Under the pieces are notes generated by a model. It was not told the origin of the DNA and did no database searches. It saw only the letters and a list, made by a program, of their open reading frames with translations. This document shows positions 1 to 8,619 of a DNA stretch of 64,000 nt, in pieces. Source of the DNA: Caldilineaceae bacterium (GTDB lineage Bacteria; Chloroflexota; Anaerolineae; Caldilineales; Caldilineaceae). How positions within the stretch are numbered: position 1 is the first letter of the stretch; the number at the start of each line of letters is the position of its first letter. The stretch is from positions 25,603 through 89,602 of the forward strand of contig JACKBA010000026.1 of assembly GCA_020634815.1 (NCBI GenBank), in the 5' to 3' direction. The translations under genes were made by a program, and so were the position numbers.

Positions 1-392
1 GCGGCCCGGATACCTATGCGGCTGAGGATTATCTGGTCGGCGAAGTCATTCTGGATTACTTCACCAACCACCCGGACAATCCGTACCACTGCCCAGGCGA
101 ATTGTATGATGCCCCCAAGTGGCGCTGGGGGACGACAGCGGCCAACGCGGTGCAGGCGAGTCTGACGGCCGCTGACCTGGACGGCATGAGCGCGCACGCC
201 GGCGAGGATGCCGGGCCGGTGCTCTTCCTGGCCGGTGCGTGCAACACGTGGATCGGTGCGGATCTGCAACGCAGCCATGCCGCGCGATTTGCGGACGCCG
301 CGGTGCAGGTGATCCCAGATGCCGGGCACGACATGTTTTGGGACAACCCGACGGAAAGCATCGCCGCCGTGCGTGCATTCCTGAACGACTGA
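1..392 (+). CDS. alpha/beta hydrolase, C-terminal part (5' end outside window)
   Basis: The reading frame is open from base 3 and stops at 390-392. The visible 129 residues end in a pattern typical of alpha/beta-hydrolase C-termini: a strand with PVLFLAGACN, a conserved acidic region, then VIPDAGHDMFWDNP, where the His of the AGHDMFWDNP block would be the catalytic histidine, and a last helix AAVRAFLND. The nucleophile and oxyanion region lie upstream of the window, so the substrate cannot be inferred. It reads in the same direction as the three oxidoreductases that follow, with a 33-base gap to the first. A typical member has 260-300 residues, so less than half is seen. Confidence 0.8.
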   Translation, partial: GPDTYAAEDYLVGEVILDYFTNHPDNPYHCPGELYDAPKWRWGTTAANAVQASLTAADLDGMSAHAGEDAGPVLFLAGACNTWIGADLQRSHAARFADAAVQVIPDAGHDMFWDNPTESIAAVRAFLND

Positions 393-425
393 CGATATCG
401 ATTCAATCCTTTGTGGAGACCATCA

Positions 426-1397
426 GTGAAAGCCATTACGTACACTCAATACGGGACGCCGGATGTCCTCAAACTCGTCGAGACTGACAAGCCGATTCCC
501 AAAGACGGCGAGGTACTGGTCAAGATCCACGCCGCGTCGGTCAACGCGCTGGACTGGCATCTGCTGACCGCCGACATCTTTCTCGTGCGCTTTGGCGAAG
601 GTCTCTTCAAGCCCAAGCGCAGCCGGCTCGGCGCCGACATGGCCGGAGTGGTCGAAGCCGTGGGCAGCGGCATCACGCAGTTCAAGCCGGGCGATGCCGT
701 CTACGGCGATATCGAACCGTACGGCAGCGGCGCCTTTGCCGAGTATGCGGCGGTGCCGGCCAAGGGGCTGGCGCCCATGCCGGCCACCGCCTCGTTCGAG
801 GAAGCCGCGGCCCTGCCCGTCGCCGCGCTGACGGCCCTGCAAGGGCTGCGCGATGTGGGCAAGATCGCGGCCGGGAAGCGCGTGCTGGTCAATGGCGCGT
901 CGGGCGGCGTGGGCACCTATGCCGTACAGATCGCCAAGGCATTCGGCGCCGAGGTCACCGCGGTATGCAGCACGCGCAACGTGGAGCAGGCATGGGCGCT
1001 CGGCGCGGATCACGTCATCGACTACACCAAAGATAATTTCACGCAGAGCGGGCAGCAGTACGACCTGATCTTGGCGGCCAACGGCTACCACTCGCTCGGC
1101 GACTACAAGCGTGCACTGGCGCCGGGCGGCATCTACGTTATGGCGGGGGGCAAAACGCGGCAGATTTTCGATGTGATACTATTGGGGTGGTGGTATTCAC
1201 GCGGCGGCGACAAGAAGCTGGCCAACGTCATGGCGCACAGCAGCGTGCCGGATCTGCTCGTGATCAACGAACTGGTCGAGTCCGGCAAGGTCAAGCCGGC
1301 CATCGATCGCACCTACCCGCTCGAGCAGACCGCCGACGCGCTGCGCTATCTGGGCGAAGGGCACGCACGTGGCAAGATCGTCATCAAGGTGGTGTAA
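426..1397 (+). CDS. NAD(P)-dependent MDR alcohol dehydrogenase / quinone oxidoreductase-like, copy 1
   Basis: A 323-aa medium-chain dehydrogenase/reductase without the structural-zinc cysteines, so probably a zinc-independent quinone oxidoreductase-type enzyme. An N-terminal GroES-like fold (MKAITYTQYG start, GADMAGVVEAVG) is followed by a Rossmann fold with NGASGGVG at residues 156-163 and a GADHVIDY strand. I chose the GTG at 426 because GGAG lies 8 bases upstream and the start MKAI matches the family; a TTG at 411 would add five unrelated residues. It is the first of three tandem paralogues (1797 and 2814), which suggests local duplication. The substrate is unknown; quinones or alpha,beta-unsaturated carbonyls are usual for the family. 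Confidence 0.88.
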   Translation: MKAITYTQYGTPDVLKLVETDKPIPKDGEVLVKIHAASVNALDWHLLTADIFLVRFGEGLFKPKRSRLGADMAGVVEAVGSGITQFKPGDAVYGDIEPYGSGAFAEYAAVPAKGLAPMPATASFEEAAALPVAALTALQGLRDVGKIAAGKRVLVNGASGGVGTYAVQIAKAFGAEVTAVCSTRNVEQAWALGADHVIDYTKDNFTQSGQQYDLILAANGYHSLGDYKRALAPGGIYVMAGGKTRQIFDVILLGWWYSRGGDKKLANVMAHSSVPDLLVINELVESGKVKPAIDRTYPLEQTADALRYLGEGHARGKIVIKVV

Positions 1398-1403
1398 CCG
1401 GCT

Positions 1404-1778
1404 ATGGAAACTATCGACACAGTTCAACTCAGATTGACGGCGTTGTGGGTGGCGTTGATGCTCATCTATCTGCTGGGCGACGTGCTGCGCATCTTCAGCG
1501 GCGACTTCAAGGCCGGCGAGATCATGGGCAGCCAGGTCACCCAGCCGATGTGGCTGGGCATTGCGGCGCTGATGGTGATCCCCATCCTCATGATCATTCT
1601 CACGATGACGCTGGGGCAGGGGGCCAACCGCTGGCTCAACATCATCGTGGCTGTCTTTTTCTTCCTGTTCAATCTGGTCGGGCTGCCGACCTATCCGTCC
1701 TGGTACGACCGTTTTCTGCTCGTTGTAAGCCTTGGGTTCAACGTCATGACGGTCTGGTATGCGTGGAAATGGCAATAA
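1404..1778 (+). CDS. small four-helix membrane protein
   Basis: A 124-aa protein that is almost entirely hydrophobic, with four predicted membrane segments at roughly residues 9-28, 45-68, 73-95 and 100-120, and an Arg/Lys-poor C-terminus WYAWKWQ. It resembles the uncharacterised DUF6326-type small membrane proteins in size and layout, but this is from memory of the family and not a search. It starts 6 bases after the first MDR gene and is followed by the second MDR gene 18 bases on, so it is very probably co-transcribed with them. No catalytic motif is visible. Confidence 0.75.
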   Translation: METIDTVQLRLTALWVALMLIYLLGDVLRIFSGDFKAGEIMGSQVTQPMWLGIAALMVIPILMIILTMTLGQGANRWLNIIVAVFFFLFNLVGLPTYPSWYDRFLLVVSLGFNVMTVWYAWKWQ

Positions 1779-1796
1779 TTATGGAGGGGTAACAAC

Positions 1797-2807
1797 ATGA
1801 AAGCCATCGTTTACACTGAGTACGGGGCGCCGGATGTCCTGCACATGCAGGAAGTCGTCACACCGACGCCCAAGGAGAACGAAATCCTGGTACGCGTCCA
1901 TGCGGCGCCGGTCAACTTCGGCGACCTGCTGGCGCGCGACTTCGCCAGTGTCTCGCCGGGCGAATTCAATATGCCGGCGCTGCTCTGGCTGCCTTCGCGT
2001 CTCATTTTCGGTTGGAACAAGCCCAGGAAACTAATCCTTGGCAGCGAGTTCTCCGGCGAAGTGGAAGCCATCGGCAGCGCGGTCACGCGCTGCAAGCCGG
2101 GCGATGCGGTCTACGGCTACACGGGGCAGGCCATGGGCGCCTATGCCGAATATCTGTGCATCGCCGAAGACAAGGCCATCGCGCGCAAGCCGGCTAATAT
2201 GACGCACGCCGAAGCCGCGACCGTGCCCTACGGCGCGATCATGGCGCGGAACCTGCTCGCGAAGGCCAACATCCAGCCCGGGCAGAAGGTGCTGATCAAC
2301 GGCGCCAGCGGCAGCATCGGCGCGGCGGCGGTGCAGTTGGCCAGGCATGCGGGCGCCGAAGTCACCGGCGTGTGCAGCACGCGCCGCCTGGAGTATGTGG
2401 AGGCATTGGGCGCCGACACGGTCATCGACTACAAGGTGGAAGAGTTCACCGCGAACGGCGAGACATATGATCTGATCTTTGACGTGCTGGGGCGCAGTTC
2501 GTTCGGAAAATGTGCGGGTTCACTCAAGCCGGGCGGCATTTACCTGCTGGCCAGTTTCAAGTCGAACGCGCTGTGGCAGATGCTGCGCACGTCGCTGGGC
2601 GGGGACAAGAAGGTCATCTGCGCCCTGGCGAGCGAACAGCCGGGCGACCTGGATTTCGTCAGGGAGTTGATCGAGGCCGGCCAGTACAAGGCCATCGTCG
2701 ACAAGTGCTTTCCGCTGGATGAAGCGGCTGCCGCGCACCGCTATGTGGAAGATGGGTTGAAGCAGGGCGCCGTCGTCATCGGCGTTGCGCCCAACGGCAG
2801 GGAGTGA
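1797..2807 (+). CDS. NAD(P)-dependent MDR alcohol dehydrogenase / quinone oxidoreductase-like, copy 2
   Basis: A 336-aa paralogue of the gene at 426. It shows the same order: N-terminal GroES-like domain starting MKAIVYTEYGAPDVL, a GSEFSGEVEAIG strand, the dinucleotide-binding loop NGASGSIG, GADTVIDY, and a C-terminal segment ending with the usual AAHRYVEDGLKQG-VV. A TGGAGGGG ribosome site precedes the ATG. No zinc-binding Cys cluster is seen. Compared with copy 1 it has an insert near residue 60 (LLWLPSRLIFGWNKPR), also present in copy 3 in similar form, so copies 2 and 3 are probably closer to each other than to copy 1. Confidence 0.88.
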   Translation: MKAIVYTEYGAPDVLHMQEVVTPTPKENEILVRVHAAPVNFGDLLARDFASVSPGEFNMPALLWLPSRLIFGWNKPRKLILGSEFSGEVEAIGSAVTRCKPGDAVYGYTGQAMGAYAEYLCIAEDKAIARKPANMTHAEAATVPYGAIMARNLLAKANIQPGQKVLINGASGSIGAAAVQLARHAGAEVTGVCSTRRLEYVEALGADTVIDYKVEEFTANGETYDLIFDVLGRSSFGKCAGSLKPGGIYLLASFKSNALWQMLRTSLGGDKKVICALASEQPGDLDFVRELIEAGQYKAIVDKCFPLDEAAAAHRYVEDGLKQGAVVIGVAPNGRE

Positions 2808-2813
2808 GCGCGT

Positions 2814-3884
2814 ATGACCGCAGTGCAGCGCATGCAGGCCGTCGTGTGGACGGCCTACGGGCCGCCCGACGTCCTCCAACCCCAGGAGGTGGCGCGGCCC
2901 GCGCCGGGCGCGGACGAAGTGCTGATCAAGGTTCACGCGGCCACCGTGATCGCGGGCGACTGCGAGATGCGCCGCCTGCAATTTCCGCTTGCCTTGCGGA
3001 TTCCCATGCGCCTCTATGTGGGGTGGCGCAAACCGCAGCGGGTCCCCATCATGGGGCAGGAGATGGCGGGTGAAGTCGTGGCCGCGGGCGAGGCTGTGGC
3101 GCGCTTCCAGGTGGGCGACCGCCTCTTCGGCGCCACGGGCATGCGCTTTGGCGCCTACGCCGAGTATCTGTGTCTCCCAGAAAAGGCCGTGCTGGCACGC
3201 ATGCCGGCCGGTCTTGGCTATGGCGAAGCCGCCGGCATCCCCGTGGGCGGCATCGAGGCGCTCCATTTCTTGCGCGCAGCGGGTATCAGCCGCGGGCAGT
3301 CTGTGTTGATCAACGGGGCGGGCGGCAGCATCGGCACGCTGGCGGTGCAGATTGCCCGCACGCTCGGCGCGGAGGTCACGGCGGTGGACAGCGGCGAAAA
3401 GCTGGCCATGCTGCGCTCGCTCGGCGCCGCCCACGTAATCGACTACACGCGCGAGGATTTCACCAAAAGCGGCCGGCGCTACGATGTGATCCTCGACGTC
3501 GTGGGCAAGAGCCATTATGGTCGCGCGCTTGACTCGCTCAACGCGGGCGGGCGTTACGTGATTGCCAACCCGCAACTCTGGCACCGGCTGCGTGGCCCGC
3601 TCAGTTCCTGGCGCAGCGGCAAGCGCGTCATCTGCTGGACAAACCGCACCACGAGTGAAGAGCAGGCGCTGCTCGACGACCTGGCCGCCATGGTCGAGGC
3701 CGGCACGCTGCGGCCTGTCATCGACCGGCGCTATCCACTGGCGCAGACCGCCGACGCACACCGCTATGTCGACAGCGGACGCAAGCAGGGGAACGTCATC
3801 ATCGACGTGGCGGATGCAAGCGGTGCAAGCGGTGCAAGCAGCGACCAGGAGCAAATCGCGCCATCACCGGAGAGCAACTCATGA
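2814..3884 (+). CDS. NAD(P)-dependent MDR alcohol dehydrogenase / quinone oxidoreductase-like, copy 3
   Basis: Third tandem MDR paralogue, 356 aa. It keeps the GroES-like start (MQAVVWTAYGPPDVLQ), the loop NGAGGSIG and AHVIDYTRED. The C-terminus carries an extra tail of about 25 residues rich in Ala, Ser and Gly. The tail is partly encoded by three near-identical 9-base repeats (tgcaagcgg) at 3815-3840, so it probably grew by slippage and is unlikely to be functional. The stop overlaps the next start by four bases (ATGA), a sign of translational coupling. Confidence 0.87.
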   Translation: MTAVQRMQAVVWTAYGPPDVLQPQEVARPAPGADEVLIKVHAATVIAGDCEMRRLQFPLALRIPMRLYVGWRKPQRVPIMGQEMAGEVVAAGEAVARFQVGDRLFGATGMRFGAYAEYLCLPEKAVLARMPAGLGYGEAAGIPVGGIEALHFLRAAGISRGQSVLINGAGGSIGTLAVQIARTLGAEVTAVDSGEKLAMLRSLGAAHVIDYTREDFTKSGRRYDVILDVVGKSHYGRALDSLNAGGRYVIANPQLWHRLRGPLSSWRSGKRVICWTNRTTSEEQALLDDLAAMVEAGTLRPVIDRRYPLAQTADAHRYVDSGRKQGNVIIDVADASGASGASSDQEQIAPSPESNS

Positions 3885-4216
3885 GCAAGCGGTTTGTGAC
3901 ATTGCGCGACATGCATGACGAAGGGGGGCACCGCTCCCTGGCAGCGTCGCTTGCTGCGGACGGCACGCTGACGATCACGGGCCAAGATTTGGGCGACGGT
4001 GTCGAGCAACTCTTCGGGCCCGGCAATCGTGAGTACGAGTGGGTGTGGACCATCCGGGCGCAGCATGTCCCTCAACTGGCGGCCGCGCTGGGCGCCGGCG
4101 ACGATCTCCTGGCGGCGCTCGCCGCGCGCTTCAGCGACGAGCGGGCCGCCGGCCTGCAACCATTTCTCGACGAGCAGGCGATCCCCTACGACCACTGGTC
4201 GCGCGTCGGCGACTGA
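3881..4216 (+). CDS. conserved-looking small protein of unknown function
   Basis: A 111-aa soluble protein starting at the ATGA overlap with the upstream MDR gene. It is acidic, with a central YEWVWTIRAQHVPQL segment and a C-terminal YDHWSRVGD. No signal peptide, membrane segment or catalytic motif is visible. The overlap and codon usage like its neighbours support a real gene. I do not recognise a domain; it looks like a small alpha/beta protein. It is the last gene of the MDR cluster. Confidence 0.7.
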   Translation: MSKRFVTLRDMHDEGGHRSLAASLAADGTLTITGQDLGDGVEQLFGPGNREYEWVWTIRAQHVPQLAAALGAGDDLLAALAARFSDERAAGLQPFLDEQAIPYDHWSRVGD

Positions 4217-4320
4217 AGCCCTGCAAAGGCGCGCCCGCGCCACCCTCCCCACATACGTACGCTCCAGACGGATTCCTCAAAACGCACAGCAGATTGCAAG
4301 CCGGGCCGGCAAAATTACGC

Positions 4321-4349
4321 TTGCCACGACGCCGCGGATTCGCTAAGAT
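4321..4349 (+). promoter_or_regulatory. sigma-A type promoter of the HtrA-like protease
   Basis: TTGCCA at 4321-4326, 17 bases, TAAGAT at 4344-4349. The expected start near 4356 gives a leader of about 58 bases with an AAAGGAG ribosome site just before the ATG at 4414. The -35 box TTGCC- recurs in other promoters of this window. Confidence 0.55.
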
Positions 4350-4413
4350 AAGAGTACTTCCTCGCAAAGTATCCGACTGCTCCGCGCACCGGGGTATCTG
4401 AAAAGGAGTCAGC

Positions 4414-7400
4414 ATGCGCACCGTGGGTTTCCGCCAGATCAAGAGTCTATTCGTACTCAGCACACTTTGTGTCGCGCTGTTGCTGCCGTTGACGGCATCG
4501 GCCGCCGCGCCCTCGCCGTTCGAGCAGCGCGCCGGCAGCAGCGACACGCCCGTCCCCATCGATAACCTTGAGGATGTCCAACAAGCCGTGGTGCGCATCG
4601 AAGCCGTTGGCGTCTTCAAGGATCCAGCCGAAGGAATGTTGATGGAGGCCGGCTCGGGCAGCGGCTTTGTCATCGACGAAGAGGGCCGCGTCGTAACCAA
4701 CAACCATGTCGTCACCGGCGCCGGCTTTTACCGGGTCTACCTGGAAGGGAAGGAGGACCCCGTCAACGCGCGCGTGCTCGGCGTCTCCGAGTGCGCGGAC
4801 CTGGCCGTCATCGACTTGCAGGGCGACGGCTATCCCTTCCTGGCATGGTACGAGGAACCGATCAAGGTGGGCCTCGACGTCTACGCGGCGGGTTTCCCCT
4901 TGGGCGACCCCGAGTACACGCTGACGCGCGGCATCGTCGCCAAGGCGCGCGCCGACGGCGAGACGGACTGGGCGTCGGTGGACGGCGTCATTCAGCATGA
5001 CGCGGACATCAACCCCGGCAACTCGGGCGGCCCACTCGTGACCGCCGATGGCCAGGTGGTCGGCGTCAACTATGCCGGCGATCGCAACGTCAACCAGTTC
5101 TTCGCCATCGGCTACGACGAGGCTGTCCGCGTGGTGGAGCAGTTGCTGGCGGGAAATGACGTCGACTCCATCGGTGTCAACGGCCGCGCCATTCTGAGCG
5201 ACGACGGCCAGTTGTCGGGCATCTGGGTCTCATCGGTGGCGTCGGGTTCGCAAGCCGATGCCGTGGGCATGGAGCCTGGCGACATCATTCTGTCGCTGGA
5301 AAGCCTGCCCGTGGGCGAGGATGGCACCATGTCCACCTACTGCGAGATTCTGCGCAGCCACAGCGCCGACGACGTCATGGCCGTGGAGGTGCTGCGCCTG
5401 GATACGGACGAGGTGCTCGAAGGCCAGCTCAACGGGCGCCAGTTGGAGCAGAGCCTGTCGCTGGCCGATCAGACCGGCGGCGAGGAAGCCCCGCAGCAGG
5501 AGACCGGCACCGATGCAGAGACGCCAGCCGCCGCCGAGACCTACGAAGAGTTTGTCGAAGTGACCGACGGCCAAGGCATCTTTACCTTCAACGCGCCGGC
5601 CGAGTGGACCGATGTGGCCGATGGCGACTGGATCTACGCCGACAACAACGTGGGCTCCCGCTTTGACATTTCGCCCGACCTGGCCAACTTCTTCGACAAC
5701 TGGGGCATCCCAGGCGCGATCCTGCGCTACTCCGAATCGCTACCCCAAGAGATGTCGGTCGAGGATCTGGTCGACGCCTACACGCTGGAGGAGTCGTGCA
5801 CCAAGGGCGAGCGCGGATCACAGGGGCTTGGGGATTTCTCTGTTGTGTACCAGAGATGGAACGAGTGTAGTGGAACTACGACCTCAGGCGTAATGGTCGT
5901 ATTGGTGCCAACGGAAAGCCAAGCATACTATGTGCTGATCGAACTGTACGGCGGCGAGCAGCGCGACTTCAATGCGTGGGACACCATTCTCGACTCGCTG
6001 GTCGTGACGCCGCCCAACGGCGCCGAGCCGGCGCCCGAACCGACGACTACCACCGACAGCCCGCTCTTCGACCTGGTGGACACGAGCGAACTTGCCTACT
6101 CTTATGTCGCATTGGAGGATGCCGCGATCTCTGCGCTCATCCCAGAGGAGTACGGCGACATCGAGTATTCGGAGTGGACGACCAGCGACGGCGAGGCGCT
6201 CGGCTACATCGTCACGGCCGCACCCAATATCGACGACTTCCGTAATACGTGGACGACGCCCGGCGTGATCGTCAAGAGCGCCATCGGGCTGACCGAGGAA
6301 CTCGACGCCGACGAGATGCTGACCGACGACAGCCTGGCCGAGACCTGCACCTTCGACGACCGCTACACCTATGTTCACGAGGCTTTCGACGCCACCTACA
6401 ATGTGGTCTATGACGTCTACAACGAGTGCGACGGCACCGACACCTCCTACGTGCTGCTCATGGCGCAGAGCGATCCCATCGACCAGGTGATCTTCGCCGA
6501 CTATCTGGTTGTGGACGATGCCGATGTCGAGGCGTTCAACACCTTTGCCGACAGCTTCTATCTCGACCCCGACCTGGCGAGCGCGCCGCCGGCCGACACC
6601 GGCGAAGGCACGACGCCCGGCGAAACCGGCCCGGTGTACACCACGGTCACCGACGACAGCGCGACGATCAGCGTGCGCGTGCCGGAAAGCTGGAGCGACG
6701 TCGTCAGCGAGGATTGGGACCTGGGCGACGGTCCCATCGGTGTCTCGCTCAGCGTGGCGCCTGACGTGCAGGACTTCAACGATCGGTGGGACACGCCGGG
6801 CGTCTTCATCGGCGTGTCGGAAGATGTGGCCGCCGCATTCACCCCCGACGAGGTGCTCGATGTCTTCGAGTTCAGCGACGACTGCACCTACGACAGTCGC
6901 TACGACTATGAGACCGACACGCTGGAGGGCGGCTACGATATGTGGCTGGATTGTGGTAGTGTCGAGGGCAGCAATTTTGTTGTCCTGGCGGCCAATCCGG
7001 TAGGTGAGAGTTCGCCCATCATCTTGCTGTATACCTTGCTGCCGACAGAAGAGGACCGCTCGGTCTTTGGCGAACTGGTCAGCACGCTGGGTATTGCCGG
7101 CGCGGTGGAGTCGTCCCAGGCGTCGGAGCAGGAACAACTGCTGAGCAACCCGACCGCAACCGTGGCCGTGGATCGGCTGAACGTGCGCAGCGGGCCGGGC
7201 ACCAACTTCAACCGTGTCGGTGCAGTGGAGCGCGGCGATGCGCTCATCGTCACCGGCCAGGTCAACAACTGCGGCTGGCTGCAAATCGTCACGCCCGACG
7301 AGCTGGAAGGCTGGGTCTCCGGCAGCAGCCAGTACGTGACGCTCGACGCGCGCTGCGCCGACATTCCCGAAGTGGAAGCGCCCAGCGCACCGGCCGGTGG

Positions 7401-7701
7401 CGGCACCGGGAGCAGCCAGGGCGGCAGTTCAGGCGGCGGCCAGGCGAGCAGCGGCAACGCCAGCCAGGGCTGCTATCTCTTCCAAAACGGCCTCGGCACC
7501 GAGCTGACGATTACCTTTACCAATCGCGACAGCGGCAAGGGCGAAACCTTCAAGATTGCGGGCAACGGCGAGATCGAAAAGTGCTTCGCACCCGGCCGCT
7601 ACACCTATACGTTGGATGCGCCACCCCCGTGGGGTAGCACCAACGGTGAATTGACGGTCGAAGCAGGCGACACGTTCCTCTTCCCGATTAACCCTGATTG
7701 A
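4414..7701 (+). CDS. secreted HtrA-like serine protease with PDZ, triplicated domain and SH3b
   Basis: A 1095-aa exported trypsin-like protease. Residues 1-30 form a signal peptide (ALLLPLTASA). The protease domain (about 50-250) shows the catalytic triad in standard HtrA context: His98 in TNNHVVTG, Asp129 in CADLAVIDL and Ser204 in NPGNSGGPLV. A PDZ-like domain follows (about 255-345, VGMEPGDIILSLE). Then come three copies of a domain of about 155 residues (about 380-535, 550-720, 738-900), each beginning with an AP-x-x-W/Y-x-D motif and carrying a Cys pair (C-T-x-x-x-R ... N/D-E/D-C). An SH3b domain (about 915-980, RLNVRSGPGTNFNRVG) and a Ser/Gly linker precede a C-terminal beta-rich domain. 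It probably acts in the cell envelope in quality control. It is much longer than classical HtrA (about 450 aa). Confidence 0.9.
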   Translation: MRTVGFRQIKSLFVLSTLCVALLLPLTASAAAPSPFEQRAGSSDTPVPIDNLEDVQQAVVRIEAVGVFKDPAEGMLMEAGSGSGFVIDEEGRVVTNNHVVTGAGFYRVYLEGKEDPVNARVLGVSECADLAVIDLQGDGYPFLAWYEEPIKVGLDVYAAGFPLGDPEYTLTRGIVAKARADGETDWASVDGVIQHDADINPGNSGGPLVTADGQVVGVNYAGDRNVNQFFAIGYDEAVRVVEQLLAGNDVDSIGVNGRAILSDDGQLSGIWVSSVASGSQADAVGMEPGDIILSLESLPVGEDGTMSTYCEILRSHSADDVMAVEVLRLDTDEVLEGQLNGRQLEQSLSLADQTGGEEAPQQETGTDAETPAAAETYEEFVEVTDGQGIFTFNAPAEWTDVADGDWIYADNNVGSRFDISPDLANFFDNWGIPGAILRYSESLPQEMSVEDLVDAYTLEESCTKGERGSQGLGDFSVVYQRWNECSGTTTSGVMVVLVPTESQAYYVLIELYGGEQRDFNAWDTILDSLVVTPPNGAEPAPEPTTTTDSPLFDLVDTSELAYSYVALEDAAISALIPEEYGDIEYSEWTTSDGEALGYIVTAAPNIDDFRNTWTTPGVIVKSAIGLTEELDADEMLTDDSLAETCTFDDRYTYVHEAFDATYNVVYDVYNECDGTDTSYVLLMAQSDPIDQVIFADYLVVDDADVEAFNTFADSFYLDPDLASAPPADTGEGTTPGETGPVYTTVTDDSATISVRVPESWSDVVSEDWDLGDGPIGVSLSVAPDVQDFNDRWDTPGVFIGVSEDVAAAFTPDEVLDVFEFSDDCTYDSRYDYETDTLEGGYDMWLDCGSVEGSNFVVLAANPVGESSPIILLYTLLPTEEDRSVFGELVSTLGIAGAVESSQASEQEQLLSNPTATVAVDRLNVRSGPGTNFNRVGAVERGDALIVTGQVNNCGWLQIVTPDELEGWVSGSSQYVTLDARCADIPEVEAPSAPAGGGTGSSQGGSSGGGQASSGNASQGCYLFQNGLGTELTITFTNRDSGKGETFKIAGNGEIEKCFAPGRYTYTLDAPPPWGSTNGELTVEAGDTFLFPINPD

Positions 7702-7730
7702 CCTTTGTTTTGAACGGTAGAACAGCCTGA

Positions 7731-7781
7731 GGTGGCCCTACACACGCGATGCAATTGTATATGTGCGTGTGTAGGGTCACC
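7731..7781. terminator. bidirectional stem-loop between convergent genes
   Basis: GGTGGCCCTACACACGC pairs with GCGTGTGTAGGGTCACC across a 17-base loop with one mismatch. It lies between the protease stop (7701) and the end of the minus-strand gene at 7801, where a two-way terminator is expected. TTTCG follows on the plus side. Confidence 0.7.
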
Positions 7782-7800
7782 TTTCGCCGTCATTGCGCAA

Positions 7801-8400
7801 TCACTCGAACACCTCGGCGGAGATGCTGTCTACATTTGGCGCGACACTGGCATCGACCAACGCATAGCCATTCGCTGTCACAGTTTCCCCTGGCTTGACT
7901 CGAATTCCATAATCATAGTCGTCGTCCAGAACAAAACCTTCAGCATCCAAGAATTCGATCTTTGCAGTCAAATTGATAGTTGACGTCCCGATGTTTTCAA
8001 TTTCGAGAACCCAAGCCATCTTCCACCACACATCATTTGCCTCAACGACCTTTCCATCAACACTATGAATCTTGATGTCAGAAGGCACATCTTCGTCCCC
8101 ATGTGCCGTTGGCACCGAATCGCCAATTATTGATCCTTGTACATCAGTCTCGCGGGTTAGTGTCTCCGTCAATCCAAGCGACAACGAAACTAGGTTTACT
8201 TGTTTGACCAATTCAGTATTTGTCGCGCGTAATGACTCAACATCCAGCTTGAGTAAGGCTACCGATTCTTCAAGCTTGCTCAAGCGACTTTCAACTGTCG
8301 GGGTGCGAGCAGATTGGGCGTGCGACAGCGTGTATTGAAATGCAAGCGCAGTAACCGACACGACCAAAAGCTGGAGGATCAAGACGAGGGGCTTTTTCAT
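7801..8400 (-). CDS. secreted coiled-coil protein of unknown function
   Basis: A 199-aa protein with a signal peptide or N-terminal anchor (KKPLVLILQLLVVSVTALAF), then a predicted coiled coil at about residues 35-75 (RLSKLEESVALLKLDVESLRA). The C-terminal half is beta-rich (about 105-195; WKMAWVLEIENIGTSTINL) and resembles the extracellular FxLYD-like fold used to modulate secreted proteins. GGAG precedes the ATG. The base composition is clearly lower in G+C than the flanking genes and codon choice differs, which suggests recent acquisition. It is isolated, converging on the protease gene. Function unknown. Confidence 0.75.
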   Translation of the reverse strand: MKKPLVLILQLLVVSVTALAFQYTLSHAQSARTPTVESRLSKLEESVALLKLDVESLRATNTELVKQVNLVSLSLGLTETLTRETDVQGSIIGDSVPTAHGDEDVPSDIKIHSVDGKVVEANDVWWKMAWVLEIENIGTSTINLTAKIEFLDAEGFVLDDDYDYGIRVKPGETVTANGYALVDASVAPNVDSISAEVFE

Positions 8401-8507
8401 GTTATTGTTTCTCCATAGAACTTGGAAATTGCGAACTGACCTGACAGTGATCTACTCTCGATGGCTAACAGGATCAGTCCACGACTGTCAGGATCTGGGC
8501 TTACGTT

Positions 8508-8536
8508 ATTGTATATTCACCCATGAATGACAACAA
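8508..8536 (-). promoter_or_regulatory. possible promoter of the coiled-coil gene
   Basis: On the minus strand TTGTTG (8531-8536), 17 bases, TACAAT (8508-8513). The leader to the ATG at 8400 would be about 100 bases. Only a sequence match. Confidence 0.4.
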
Positions 8537-8607
8537 ATCAATGAGATGAGCTTCATGGGACATCAGAATGTTGCAAGAGTACTGCGGCACAGGGACGCAC
8601 TTTGGTG

Positions 8608-8613
8608 TAAACT
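8608..8613 (+). promoter_or_regulatory. -10 box giving a leaderless pgeF transcript
   Basis: TAAACT ends six bases before the ATG at 8620 and there is no Shine-Dalgarno sequence. Transcription would begin at or next to the A of ATG. A good -35 box is not visible at 17-18 bases. Confidence 0.45.
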
Positions 8614-8619
8614 CCTAAC

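Noticed and set aside
2520..3854. 444-residue minus-strand frame across two MDR genes
   Set aside because: Antisense shadow of two intact reductases with cofactor motifs in frame on the other strand.
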